In this document: positions 52,553 to 61,500 of the stretch, in pieces
How positions within the stretch are numbered: the first letter of the stretch is position 1
Layout of the letters: every line of letters starts with the position of its first letter
Source: Streptomyces sp. S4.7
Lineage (GTDB): Bacteria > Actinomycetota > Actinomycetes > Streptomycetales > Streptomycetaceae
NCBI RefSeq assembly: GCF_010384365.1
Contig: NZ_CP048397.1
Location: 7,693,683-7,757,682 of the forward strand
DNA length: 64,000 nucleotides
Direction: 5' to 3'
The notes under the pieces: generated by a model
The model's input: the letters and a program-made list of their open reading frames with translations, nothing else
Database searches by the model: none
What the model was told of the DNA's origin: nothing
Translations under genes and position numbers: made by a program

Positions 52553-53650
52553 ATGAACGAACTGCGGCAGGCGAGCGACCGGGCAGTGATGACCGAGGTC
52601 GTCCTCCCCGGCGTCGTGGAACCGGCGGGACTTCAGGTCCGGCGGAGGCCGGTACCCGAGCCGGGGCCCGGTCAGGTGCTCCTGGTGATGGAAGCCTCCG
52701 GCGTCTCCTTCGCCGAACAGCAGATGCGGCGCGGGAAGTACTTCGACCAGCCGCCCTTCCCGTTCACTCCCGGCTACGACGTCGTGGGCACCGTCGCGTC
52801 GGTCGGGCCCGGCGGGGACGTGGCGCTCGTCGGACGCCGGTTCGCCGTCTTGACCAAGACCGGCGGCTGGGCCAGCCATCTGCTCGTACCGGCGGTCGAT
52901 CTGGTCGAGGTGCCGGCGGGCGTCGACCCGGCGGAGGCCGAGACCCTGGTGGTCAACGGCATCACCGCGACACAGATGCTGCACCGCGTCGCCCGTGTGC
53001 GGTCGGGCGGGACCGTACTCGTACTGGGGGCGAACGGCGGCGTCGGATCCACCCTCGTCCAGCTCGCCCACCGCGCGGGCGCCCGCGTCATCGGCACGGC
53101 CTCGCTCCGCCACCAGGAAGCCGTCCGGGAACTGGGCGCCGTCCCCATCGACTACCGCACCCACGACCTCGGCGCGGAGGTCCGGAAGATCACCCCGGAC
53201 GGGGTCGACGCGGTCTTCGACCACATCGGCGGCGAGGGGATCGTCACCTCGTTCGGGCTCCTCGCCCCCGGCGGCACACTCGTCTCGTACGGTACGGCCT
53301 CCACCCGCGACGTGGCGGGGTCGTCCAAGTGGCCCGTCCTGAAGGTCATCGGCCGGCTCCAGCTCTGGAACGCGCTGCCCAACGGCCGGCACGCCCACTT
53401 CTACAACATCTGGGCGGGCAAGCGGCGCGCCGACGCCTTCCGGGCCCGGCTCCGGACCGACCTCACCGAGGTGCTGACCCTGCTCGCCGACGGGGAGATC
53501 ACCCCGCGGGTGGCGGCGCGGCTGCCGCTGTCGCGGGCCGCGGAGGCGATGGCCCTGGCCGAGTCCGGCACGGTCACCGGAAAGGTCGTGCTGGTCCCGG
53601 ACACCGCGGGGGACGGTGGCCGAGGAGATCTCGGCGGGGGCCCCGCGTAA
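52553..53650 (+). CDS. MDR-type NADPH:quinone oxidoreductase/zinc-free alcohol dehydrogenase
   Basis: This 365-residue medium-chain dehydrogenase has the Rossmann motif VLVLGANGGVGSTLVQLAHR (~158-177). The catalytic domain opens VSFAEQQMRRGKYF and FTPGYDVVGTVASVG. No Cys/His zinc ligands are seen, so it resembles quinone oxidoreductase/enoyl-reductase types using NADPH. The ATG with AAAGGGG at 9 nt is preferred to a TTG upstream. A palindrome in the AT-rich leader implies induction by a reactive compound, but the regulator is elsewhere. Confidence 0.9.
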   Translation: MNELRQASDRAVMTEVVLPGVVEPAGLQVRRRPVPEPGPGQVLLVMEASGVSFAEQQMRRGKYFDQPPFPFTPGYDVVGTVASVGPGGDVALVGRRFAVLTKTGGWASHLLVPAVDLVEVPAGVDPAEAETLVVNGITATQMLHRVARVRSGGTVLVLGANGGVGSTLVQLAHRAGARVIGTASLRHQEAVRELGAVPIDYRTHDLGAEVRKITPDGVDAVFDHIGGEGIVTSFGLLAPGGTLVSYGTASTRDVAGSSKWPVLKVIGRLQLWNALPNGRHAHFYNIWAGKRRADAFRARLRTDLTEVLTLLADGEITPRVAARLPLSRAAEAMALAESGTVTGKVVLVPDTAGDGGRGDLGGGPA

Positions 53651-53670
53651 CCCGGTCGGCCGACCGCCGC

Positions 53671-53715
53671 CGTACCCGGCGCGGGGCCGGGCGACAAGCC
53701 GGGCGTCCGGGTACG
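53671..53715. terminator. Possible terminator between MDR and cebR
   Basis: CGTACCCGG pairs with CCGGGTACG around a 27-nt loop that itself contains GC-rich self-complementary sequence. This is a weak assignment. Confidence 0.35.
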
Positions 53716-53723
53716 GGCCGCCC

Positions 53724-54752
53724 TCACGCCGAGTCCCGCACCACCAGCGTCGTCGGCAGCAGCAGCTGTCGGTGGACCGTCGAGGGCTCGGCGATCTCCT
53801 TGAGCAGCAGCCTCGTGATCGAGCGGCCGATCGCCTCGATGGGCTGGCGCACACTGGTCAGCGCCGGTGTCGTGTGCCGCGCGATGACCGAGTCGTCGAA
53901 GCCGATCACCGCCACGTCGTCGGGCACCCGGCGCCCCCGCTCGCGCAGTTCGGTCAGCGCGCCCGCGGCCATGACGTCCGAGGCGGCGAACACGGCGTCG
54001 ATCCCGGGGGCGCGGTCGAGGAGGTCGCTCATCGCCGTACGCCCGCCCTCCTCGGTGAAGTCCGAGACCGCGACGAGCCGTTCGTCCGGCGCCGTGCCCC
54101 GTTCGGCCAGGGCCTCGCGCCAGCCCCGGAGCCTGCTGTTGCCGACGTCCATGTCGAGCGGGCCGGTGATCGTGGCGATCCTCGTGCGTCCGGCGTCGAT
54201 CAGGTGCCGCACGGCGGCCGCCGCGCCGCCGACGTTGTCGGAGTGGACATGGCTCAGGGACTCGTCGGGCGAGCGGCGGCCCGCCAGGACGGTCGGCATG
54301 CGCATCTCTTCGAGCAGGCCCGGCAGCGGGTCGTCGTCGTGGATCGACACCAGCAGGACGCCGTCCACCCGGCGCGCCGCCGCGAAGCGCGTCAGCCGGT
54401 CGAGTTCGCGCCGGTCACGCACCAGGATGAGCAGCAACTGCATCTCGGTGTCGGCCAGTTCCGTACTCACCCCACGGATCACGGCCGAGAAGTACGGCTC
54501 CGCCGCCAGCCGGCTCTCGGACTCGGGAATCACCAGCGCGACGCAGTCCGTCCGGCTCGTGACGAGACTCCGCGCCGCCGGATTGGGTATGTAGTTCAGC
54601 TTCGTGATGGCCGTCTCGACCGCGGCGCGGGCCTTCGCGCTGACGCCCGGCGCCCCGTTGACGACCCGCGAGACCGTCCCGCGTCCCACCCCCGCGAGCT
54701 CCGCGACGGCTTCAAGAGTTGGCCGCTGACCTCGGTGTTTACGGCTGCTCAT
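53724..54752 (-). CDS. cebR: CebR-like LacI repressor of cellobiose uptake
   Basis: The LacI HTH is TLEAVAELAGVGRGTVSRVV (~12-31), followed by the hinge NPAARSLVTSRT and a sugar-sensing core of ~280 residues (FDDSVIARHTTPALTSVRQP near the end). It is 342 aa. It faces a binding-protein/permease/beta-glucosidase operon with a perfect 14-bp CebR operator (TGGGAGCGCTCCCA) between them. In Streptomyces CebR is released by cellobiose. AGGAG lies 6 nt before the ATG. Confidence 0.92.
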   Translation of the reverse strand: MSSRKHRGQRPTLEAVAELAGVGRGTVSRVVNGAPGVSAKARAAVETAITKLNYIPNPAARSLVTSRTDCVALVIPESESRLAAEPYFSAVIRGVSTELADTEMQLLLILVRDRRELDRLTRFAAARRVDGVLLVSIHDDDPLPGLLEEMRMPTVLAGRRSPDESLSHVHSDNVGGAAAAVRHLIDAGRTRIATITGPLDMDVGNSRLRGWREALAERGTAPDERLVAVSDFTEEGGRTAMSDLLDRAPGIDAVFAASDVMAAGALTELRERGRRVPDDVAVIGFDDSVIARHTTPALTSVRQPIEAIGRSITRLLLKEIAEPSTVHRQLLLPTTLVVRDSA

Positions 54753-54879
54753 CGCTTCTCCTCAACTCTGCCCCGGAGGGCGGCCCTGTTCCCGCCTGCG
54801 CAGGGCACTTGACCCGCGACGTACCGCTGCGCGCCGGTCGGCGCCGGACATCTCCGGGCAACGGAAACGTCTTCAACTC

Positions 54880-54908
54880 TTGACACGGTGCGACGTACTC
54901 CGCAGAGT
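54880..54908 (+). promoter_or_regulatory. Candidate cebE promoter
   Basis: TTGACA, a 17-bp spacer and CAGAGT precede the CebR operator. The -10 is weak (3/6), so this is tentative; repressor binding just downstream would block elongation or initiation. Confidence 0.5.
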
Positions 54909-54922
54909 CTTCCACAACCGAC

Positions 54923-54936
54923 TGGGAGCGCTCCCA
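54923..54936. promoter_or_regulatory. CebR operator (CebR box)
   Basis: TGGGAGCGCTCCCA is identical to the published CebR consensus palindrome. It is the only such match I found in a non-coding region of the window. Confidence 0.92.
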
Positions 54937-55024
54937 TTCTCCCGTTCACCGGATGCCGGGCCCGCGTCCGGTGTGTTCAGTGAGTCACTTTCGGCGCGTC
55001 GAGCGCCCCGCAAGGAGGAAGCAC

Positions 55025-56401
55025 ATGGGCACCGCCCGTCATCGCTTCGGATCCACCCTCTCCGCTCTCCCGTCCCGCTTCCCGCACCGTTCCCGGAACC
55101 GATCCCCGAAGCGTTTTCCGACGCTCGCCGCAGCCGCGGCGGCCGGTCTGTCCCTCGTCCTCGTCGCCGGCTGCGGAGGCGGCGGTGACACGGGCGAGGC
55201 GAAGACGAAGGACGGCAAGACCGTCATCAGCATGGGGCTGTTCGGTGTCATGGGGTTCAAGGAGTCGGGGCTCCTCGACCGGTACATGGAGGAGAATCCC
55301 GACATCCTCATCGAGGCCGACGTGGCAGGCGACGAGCAGACGTACTACACCGCGCTCCAGACCCATCTGGCCGCGGGCAGCGGCCTCAAGGACATCCAGG
55401 GCATAGAGATAGGCCGGGCCAAGGAGCTGGTCGACACCCGCTCGGACAAGTTCGCCGACCTGTCCAAGACACCCGGTCTCGACCACTTCCTGCCGTGGAA
55501 GTCGAGCCAGGTCACCACCGAGGACGGCAAGCTGCTCGGACTGGGCACGGACATCGGCCCGATGGCGGTCTGCTACCGCAAGGACCTGTTCGAGCAGGCC
55601 GGTCTGCCGACCGAGCGCGCTGCGGTGGAGAAGCTGTGGGCGGGCGACTGGGCCAAGTACGTCGACGTCGGCCGGGACTTCAAGGAAGGCAACAAGAAGG
55701 ACAAGGTCGCCTTCATGGACAGCTCCAGCGGGCTGTTCAACGCGATGATCTACGGCGATGAGAAGCAGTTCTACGACAAGGACGGCGAACTCATCTACAA
55801 CGACAACCCCGTCGTCAAGGACGCCTGGAAGCTGGCCGCCGACGCCGCCGAATCCGGACTGACAGCCAAGCTGCGGCAGTTCCAGCCCGGCTGGGACCCG
55901 GGGCTGGCCAACGGCACCTTCGCCACGGCGGTCTGTCCCGCGTGGATGCTCGCGCACATCAGCGAGAAGGCCGGCCCCGCGAACCAGGGCAAGTGGGATG
56001 TCGCCAGGGCACCCAAGGGCGCCAACTGGGGCGGCGCGTTCCTCGGTGTGATGGAGAACAGCCCGGTGAAGAAGGAGGCCGCCGACCTCATCGCATGGCT
56101 GACCGCGCCGGAGCAGCAGGCCGTCATCTTCGAGAAGCTCGGCAACTTCCCCTCCTCCAAGACCGCGCTGGACATACCCGAGGTCGCCGACGGCAAGTCC
56201 GAGTACTTCAGCGACGCGCCGATCGGCCAGATCTTCGGTGACGCGGCCAAGGAGATCCCGGACGAGCAGGTCCTCGGACGCAAGGACGGCACGATCAAGG
56301 ACACGTTCTCGGCCGGCCTCCAGCTGATCGATGGGCAGGGCAAGAGCCCGGACGAGGCGTGGAAGACGACGGACGAGCGCATCAAGAAGCTCACGCGCTG
56401 A
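55025..56401 (+). CDS. cebE: Cellobiose/cellotriose-binding lipoprotein (CebE)
   Basis: An extended basic N terminus leads to a hydrophobic stretch and lipobox VLVAGC (Cys ~50). Then comes a sugar-binding protein of ~400 residues: DEQTYYTALQTHLAAGSGLK, GLGTDIGPMAVCYRKDLFEQ, and CPAWMLAHISEKAG. It is 458 aa. CebE captures cello-oligosaccharides, which are taken up through CebFG powered by MsiK. The ATG has AAGGAGG. Control by the upstream CebR box is expected. Confidence 0.93.
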   Translation: MGTARHRFGSTLSALPSRFPHRSRNRSPKRFPTLAAAAAAGLSLVLVAGCGGGGDTGEAKTKDGKTVISMGLFGVMGFKESGLLDRYMEENPDILIEADVAGDEQTYYTALQTHLAAGSGLKDIQGIEIGRAKELVDTRSDKFADLSKTPGLDHFLPWKSSQVTTEDGKLLGLGTDIGPMAVCYRKDLFEQAGLPTERAAVEKLWAGDWAKYVDVGRDFKEGNKKDKVAFMDSSSGLFNAMIYGDEKQFYDKDGELIYNDNPVVKDAWKLAADAAESGLTAKLRQFQPGWDPGLANGTFATAVCPAWMLAHISEKAGPANQGKWDVARAPKGANWGGAFLGVMENSPVKKEAADLIAWLTAPEQQAVIFEKLGNFPSSKTALDIPEVADGKSEYFSDAPIGQIFGDAAKEIPDEQVLGRKDGTIKDTFSAGLQLIDGQGKSPDEAWKTTDERIKKLTR

Positions 56402-56545
56402 GTCCGTGGGGCAGGACCCGGCGGCCGGTGCACCTGACCGGCCCGGCCGCCGGGACGCCCGCCGGAACCCCGGCACCCCCCACCAATCCGCACACCAGCA
56501 CTCCGCACACCAGCAACCCACGGACCCCAAGGAAGGACGCCCCGC

Positions 56546-57616
56546 GTGGCCACCTCCACCCCGTCAGCCCGCACAGACGGGCAGCCGCCCCCGACACCGG
56601 ACGGCTCCACCGGGAAGGGCGGCGACGGCCGCGACACGGCCTCCGGCCAGTCGCGACGCAACATCCTGCACCGGCTGGACGTACGAGCGGTGCCGTACGC
56701 CTTCATCGCCCCGTTCTTCCTGATCTTCGGGGCCTTCGGCCTCTACCCGCTCATCTACACCTTCTGGATCTCGCTGCACCGCGTCGAGCTGTCCACGATG
56801 GACATGATGGAGTGGCGGGGACTCGCCAACTTCACCGAGCTCATCGACGACGAGCGGTTCTGGAACGCGCTGACCAACACCTTCACCATCGGTGTCATCT
56901 CCACGGTCCCGCAGCTGCTGATGGCGCTGGTACTCGCCCATCTCCTCAACTACCGGCTCCGTGGCTCCACGTTCTTCCGGGTCGCCGTCCTCACCCCGTA
57001 CGCCACCTCCATCGCCGCCGCCGCACTCGTCTTCACCATGCTCTTCGAGCGCGACTTCGGCATGATCAACTGGGGCCTGAGCTTCTTCGGGATCGAGAAC
57101 GTCGACTGGGAGAACCAGAAATGGCCCGCCCAGTTCGCCATCTCCGCCATCGTCATCTGGCGCTGGACCGGCTACAACGCCCTGCTCTATCTCGCGGCCA
57201 TGCAGGCGATACCGAGGGATCTGTACGAGGCGGCCGCCATCGACGGCGCGTCGCGCTGGCAGCAGTTCCGCAAGGTCACCATCCCCGGCATCAGCGCCAC
57301 GATCGTCTTCACCATCGTGCTCTCCACGATCGGGGCGACCCAGCTCTTCGGTGAACCGCTGATCTTCGGCCAGGGGCCGAACGGGATCAGCGGGGGCGCC
57401 GACAACCAGTACCAGACGCTGGGGCTGCTCCTCTACGAAGAGGGCTGGAAGAACTACCAGATGGGCCGGGCCGCGACGATCGCCTGGGCCATGTTCCTCA
57501 TCCTCGTCCTCGTCTTCCTCCTCCAGCGCGTCGCCGCCCGCGTCAAGGCGGGCCGGCCGGCACGGGCCGCCAAGGTCACGAAGAAGGCCAAGTCCACGCC
57601 GTCCGCCACGTCCTGA
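56546..57616 (+). CDS. cebF: Cello-oligosaccharide ABC permease CebF
   Basis: This six-helix MalF-type permease has 356 residues. Its EAA loop reads DLYEAAAIDGASRWQQFRKV near residue 226. It starts with GTG and AAGGAAGG 6 nt before. A 40-residue hydrophilic N-terminal leader precedes the first helix. It lies 144 bp behind cebE; the gap contains only Pro-rich, low-complexity sequence. Confidence 0.93.
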   Translation: MATSTPSARTDGQPPPTPDGSTGKGGDGRDTASGQSRRNILHRLDVRAVPYAFIAPFFLIFGAFGLYPLIYTFWISLHRVELSTMDMMEWRGLANFTELIDDERFWNALTNTFTIGVISTVPQLLMALVLAHLLNYRLRGSTFFRVAVLTPYATSIAAAALVFTMLFERDFGMINWGLSFFGIENVDWENQKWPAQFAISAIVIWRWTGYNALLYLAAMQAIPRDLYEAAAIDGASRWQQFRKVTIPGISATIVFTIVLSTIGATQLFGEPLIFGQGPNGISGGADNQYQTLGLLLYEEGWKNYQMGRAATIAWAMFLILVLVFLLQRVAARVKAGRPARAAKVTKKAKSTPSATS

Positions 57617-57634
57617 CCAGGGAGCAGCAGCCGC

Positions 57635-58564
57635 ATGACCATCGACACCGCACCCGTCCGGGCGGACGCGCGCGACGGGGCCCCCAAGGGCCCCGCGATC
57701 TCCGGCCGCCGCCGGACGCGCCTCGCGCTGCGTCCCGGCGCCGGCCGCCAGCACCACGCCGGACCGCTCGCCTACATCCTGCTCGGTATCGCCGCGCTCG
57801 TCTCCCTCTTTCCGCTGTACTGGACGGTGGTCGCCGCGTCCACCGACAACACCCGTGTGTCGCAGACCCCGCCGCCCTTCCTGCCGGGCCCCAACCTCCT
57901 CAAGAACCTCGGGATCGCCTGGCAGGACGCGGCCATGGGCAAGGCGATGATCAACAGCCTGATCGTCGCCGGTGCCATCGCGCTGTCGACGGTCTTCTTC
58001 GCCACCCTGGCCGGCTTCGCCTTCGCCAAACTGCGCTTCAGGGGACGGAACCTCCTCCTGCTGCTGGTCATCGGGACGATGATGGTGCCGCCGCAGCTCG
58101 GGGTCGTACCGCTGTTCATGATGATGGCCGACCTCGGCTGGGGGCAGACACTCCCGTCCGTGATCTTCCCGACCCTGGTCAGCGCCGTCGGGGTGTTCTT
58201 CATGCGGCAGTACCTCAAGGAGGCGCTGCCCGACGAACTCATCGAGGCGGGGCGCCTGGACGGCGCGCACTCGCTCCGTATCTTCTGGAGCATCGTGCTG
58301 CCGATAGCCCGGCCGCCGATGGCCGTCCTGTTCATGATCACGTTCGTGCACGCGTGGAACGACTTCTTCTGGCCGTTCATCGCGCTCGACATGACCAACC
58401 CCACGGTGCCCGTCGCCCTCACCCAGCTCAGCGCGGGCTATGTGCGCGACCAGTCCGTGATCATGGCGGGCGCGCTGCTCGGCACCCTGCCGCTGCTGGC
58501 GATGTTCATCGTCTTCGGCCGTCAGATAGTCGGCGGGATCATGCAGGGAGCGGTCAAGGGCTGA
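57635..58564 (+). CDS. cebG: Cello-oligosaccharide ABC permease CebG
   Basis: This 309-residue MalG-type permease has an EAA loop DELIEAGRLDGAHSLRIFWS near residue 202 and six hydrophobic segments. It starts 18 bp after CebF stops, so the two are co-transcribed. As in other Streptomyces, no ATPase gene is present and a distant MsiK probably supplies energy. Confidence 0.93.
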   Translation: MTIDTAPVRADARDGAPKGPAISGRRRTRLALRPGAGRQHHAGPLAYILLGIAALVSLFPLYWTVVAASTDNTRVSQTPPPFLPGPNLLKNLGIAWQDAAMGKAMINSLIVAGAIALSTVFFATLAGFAFAKLRFRGRNLLLLLVIGTMMVPPQLGVVPLFMMMADLGWGQTLPSVIFPTLVSAVGVFFMRQYLKEALPDELIEAGRLDGAHSLRIFWSIVLPIARPPMAVLFMITFVHAWNDFFWPFIALDMTNPTVPVALTQLSAGYVRDQSVIMAGALLGTLPLLAMFIVFGRQIVGGIMQGAVKG

Positions 58565-58705
58565 CCCTCCGGCTCCCGCCCCCGCGCCTCGTTCTCCCGC
58601 GCCCCGCCCTGCCTCCTGTCCCTCTGCGCCCACGCGCGCCACACCTGGCGGCGCGGCCCAACAGACAGCACACGGAACACAGTTCAACTCCTGAAAGGGA
58701 CCCTC

Positions 58706-60151
58706 GTGGCCACATCCCCCTCCGTACGAGTCTTTCCGCCCGAGTTCCTCTGGGGCACCGCGACCGCCGCCTACCAGATCGAGGGCGCCGCACGGGAAGC
58801 CGGCCGCACCCCCTCCATCTGGGACGTCTACTCCCGTACCCCCGGCAAGGTCCGCAACGGCGACACCGGTGACATCGCGGCCGACCACTACCACCGCTGG
58901 CGCGAGGACACCGCGATCATGTCGGACCTCGGCGTCGGCGCGTACCGCTTCTCGGTCTCCTGGCCGCGCGTGCGGCCCACCGGCACCGGCCCCGTCTCCC
59001 AGGAGGGCCTGGACTTCTACCGCCGTCTCACCGACGACCTGCTCGCCAAGGGCATCGAACCGGTCGTCACCCTCTACCACTGGGACCTCCCGCAGCACCT
59101 GGAGGAGGCGGGCGGCTGGCCCGAGCGGCGTACGGCCGAACTCTTCGGTGAGTACGCGGCCCTCGTCGCCGACGCGCTCGGCGACCGGGTCAAGACCTGG
59201 ACGACACTCAACGAGCCGTGGTGCAGCGCGTTCCTGGGCTACGGCTCCGGGGTCCACGCGCCCGGCCGCACCGACCCCGTCGACGCGCTGCGCGCCGCCC
59301 ACCACCTCAACCTCGGCCACGGGCTCGCGGTACAGGCACTGCGCGACCGGCTCCCGGCGGACGCGCGGGTGTCCGTCACACTCAACCTCCACCATGTACG
59401 GCCCCTGACCGACAGCGAGGCGGATCTCGACGCGGCCCGCCGGATCGACGGGCTCGCCAACCGCGTCTTCACCGGGCCGATGCTGGAGGGCGCGTACCCC
59501 GAGGACGTCATGGCGGACACCTCGACCCTCACGGACTGGTCCTTCGTCCGGGACGGTGACACCGCGCTGATCAACCGCCCGCTGGACTTCCTCGGCGTCA
59601 ACTACTACTCGCCGACACTCGTCTCCCACCACTCGGGACCGCCGGCCCACCGGTCGGACGGTCACGGTGTGAGCGACCACAGCCCGTGGCCGGGCGCCGA
59701 CAACGTGGCCTTCCACCAGACGCCCGGCCCCCGGACCGCCATGGGCTGGACGATCGACCCCAAGGGTCTGTACGAACTGCTGATGCGGGTGCGCCGCGAC
59801 CACCCCGGACTGCCGGTGATGATCACCGAGAACGGCGCGGCGTTCGACGACTACGCCAACCCCGAGGGCGAGGTCCACGACCCCGAGCGGATCGACTACC
59901 TGCGCGACCATCTCGCCGCCGTGCACAGCGCCATCGAGTCGGGAGCCGACGTGCGGGGCTACTTCCTGTGGTCGCTGCTCGACAACTACGAGTGGGGATA
60001 CGGCTACAGCAGGCGCTTCGGCGCGGTGTACGTCGACTACGCGACCCAGCGGCGCACTCCCAAGGCCAGCGCCCACTGGTACGCCAAACTCACCCGCAGC
60101 GGGAGTCTGGCCGCCGTCACCCCGGGGGACGCGGCGGCCGGGGGACGGTAG
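58706..60151 (+). CDS. bglC: GH1 beta-glucosidase BglC
   Basis: This 481-residue GH1 enzyme begins FPPEFLWGTATAAYQIEGAA. The acid/base Glu is in TLNEPWCSAF (~174) and the nucleophile Glu in MITENGAAF (~375). It hydrolyses imported cellobiose to glucose in the cytoplasm. No signal peptide is present. GTG with AAAGGGA upstream. It closes the ceb operon 141 bp after cebG. Confidence 0.94.
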   Translation: MATSPSVRVFPPEFLWGTATAAYQIEGAAREAGRTPSIWDVYSRTPGKVRNGDTGDIAADHYHRWREDTAIMSDLGVGAYRFSVSWPRVRPTGTGPVSQEGLDFYRRLTDDLLAKGIEPVVTLYHWDLPQHLEEAGGWPERRTAELFGEYAALVADALGDRVKTWTTLNEPWCSAFLGYGSGVHAPGRTDPVDALRAAHHLNLGHGLAVQALRDRLPADARVSVTLNLHHVRPLTDSEADLDAARRIDGLANRVFTGPMLEGAYPEDVMADTSTLTDWSFVRDGDTALINRPLDFLGVNYYSPTLVSHHSGPPAHRSDGHGVSDHSPWPGADNVAFHQTPGPRTAMGWTIDPKGLYELLMRVRRDHPGLPVMITENGAAFDDYANPEGEVHDPERIDYLRDHLAAVHSAIESGADVRGYFLWSLLDNYEWGYGYSRRFGAVYVDYATQRRTPKASAHWYAKLTRSGSLAAVTPGDAAAGGR

Positions 60152-60256
60152 AACCCGGCCACGCGCGCTACGACCCGGTTCATGTACCGGATCGTCATGG
60201 CTCCGCCGTACCGCACCACCGTCGACCAGGGCTGACGCGCGAAGGAGCCAGTGCCG

Positions 60257-61000
60257 ATGCCCAAGAAGCCCGACCCCGTCGACGCCCTGCTCAAGTCGGG
60301 CCCGCGCCGTACACATCTGCCCGAACCGGCGGAGCGGGCGAGGCTGCGCGGCGACTACGGCCTCACACAGGCCGAGGTCGCCGCGGCGCTCGATGTGACG
60401 CGTGCGACGGTCGCGGGATGGGAGTCCGGCCGCAGCGACCCGCAGGGCGCCACGCGTGCCGCGTACGCGAAGCTCCTGGAGGGCATCGCGGCACAACTGG
60501 CCCCCGCGGAGCCGGACTCGGCGCCCGGACCGGAGCCGGTGCGGGCTCCCGGCCGGGCCCCGGGCCCGGCTCCGGAGCCCCCGTTGGAACGGGCGTCCGC
60601 CGCGGCACCGGCATCCCCGGCCCCGTCCCGGCCGGCGGTCGGCCGCCTACCGGGCGGGCCGGGACGAGCCCGCCCGGCGGCTGAGAGCGCCCGCGGCGCC
60701 CGCGGTGTGTCAGACGGCGCGGCGCCGGAGCTTCAGGGCGTTGTCCGTCCGCGTGCCCGGCTGCCCGTCGGGCCTGGTCTGGATCCGCTCGTGCTCGTCG
60801 CTGAGCAGTACCTCCCACTCCCCGTCGGGCAGTTCGAGCGACTCGAGGACCTCGGCGGGCGTCGGGAGGTGCACCTCGGGATGAGGGTTGGGCTCCCAGG
60901 ACGGGAGTCCGGCGTGCCCGACGACCAGGAGCACTCCGCCGGGAGCGACGACCGCCGCGGCGTTGCGCAGAATCCGCTCGCGCGGCATGTCGCCCGGTGA
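60257..61000 (+). pseudogene. 3'-truncated HTH (XRE/Tap-like) regulator
   Basis: Residues ~1-80 form an HTH domain: PAERARLRGDYGLTQAEVAA, ALDVTRATVAGWESGRSDPQ. This is common in Streptomyces proteins that continue into a ~200-residue C-terminal domain. Here a Pro-rich linker follows. From about 60710 the frame is antisense to a methyltransferase and resembles nothing. The natural C-terminal domain is therefore missing. ATG 60257 has GGAG 9 nt before; the GTG 6 bp upstream is too close. Only the first part is trusted. Confidence 0.6.
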
Positions 61001-61414
61001 GTGCAGGAACTGCGCCGAGACCAGGTCGAACGTCCCGGCGGGGAATGAGACCGCCAGATCGTGCCGCTGCCAGTCGATACGCCCGGCGACGCCCGCGTCC
61101 GCCGTGGCTGCGTGCCGCTCCGCCCTGGCGAGGGCGACCGCGGAGATGTCGACGGCGGTGACCCGCCACCCCTGGCCGGCCAGCCAGATGCTGTCGGCCC
61201 CCTCGCCGCAGCCCAGGTCCAGAGCCCGGCCGGGCTTCAGCCCGGTGACCTCTTTGACCAGGACCGTGTTCGGATCACCGCTCCAGATCCGGTCGCTCTC
61301 GCCGTAACGGGAGTCCCAGAACTCCTGGTTGGTGCCGCCGGCCGTCCCGCTGTCCGCATCCGCATCCGCATCCGCGTCGGTGCGGACGTCCGCCGTGCTC
61401 TGATCGTGGGTCAT
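60710..61414 (-). CDS. Class I SAM-dependent methyltransferase
   Basis: The SAM-binding motif I is ALDLGCGEGADSIWLAGQGW (~65-84), with acidic motif II VTAVDIS and post-motif FDLVSAQFLHS. The protein is 234 aa and resembles TehB/UbiE-like small-molecule methyltransferases. The substrate is unknown. The N terminus has DADADADADS encoded by a tandem hexanucleotide (TCCGCA on the plus strand, 61352-61375). AGGAG lies 8 nt before the ATG. It is divergent from a cupin-type regulator. Confidence 0.85.
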   Translation of the reverse strand: MTHDQSTADVRTDADADADADSGTAGGTNQEFWDSRYGESDRIWSGDPNTVLVKEVTGLKPGRALDLGCGEGADSIWLAGQGWRVTAVDISAVALARAERHAATADAGVAGRIDWQRHDLAVSFPAGTFDLVSAQFLHSPGDMPRERILRNAAAVVAPGGVLLVVGHAGLPSWEPNPHPEVHLPTPAEVLESLELPDGEWEVLLSDEHERIQTRPDGQPGTRTDNALKLRRRAV

Positions 61415-61464
61415 TGATATGTCTCCTTCGTCTTTTCGGAGATGCTCGGTCCGGGGCTCGCGGT

Positions 61465-61494
61465 TTGACAAACCTTCTTGCCGAGGCGGCAAAT
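61465..61494 (+). promoter_or_regulatory. Leaderless promoter and operator of the cupin regulator
   Basis: TTGACA (61465-61470), 18 bp, GCAAAT (61489-61494) and ATG 6 nt later fit a leaderless promoter. The palindrome TTGCC-GAGGC-GGCAA (61478-61492) overlaps the -10, which suggests autorepression. Confidence 0.6.
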
Positions 61495-61500
61495 GGAGGG

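Noticed and set aside
56564..60496. A 1310-residue open frame across the ceb operon, minus strand
   Set aside because: It is the antisense shadow of cebF, cebG and bglC; no domain or ribosome site supports it.
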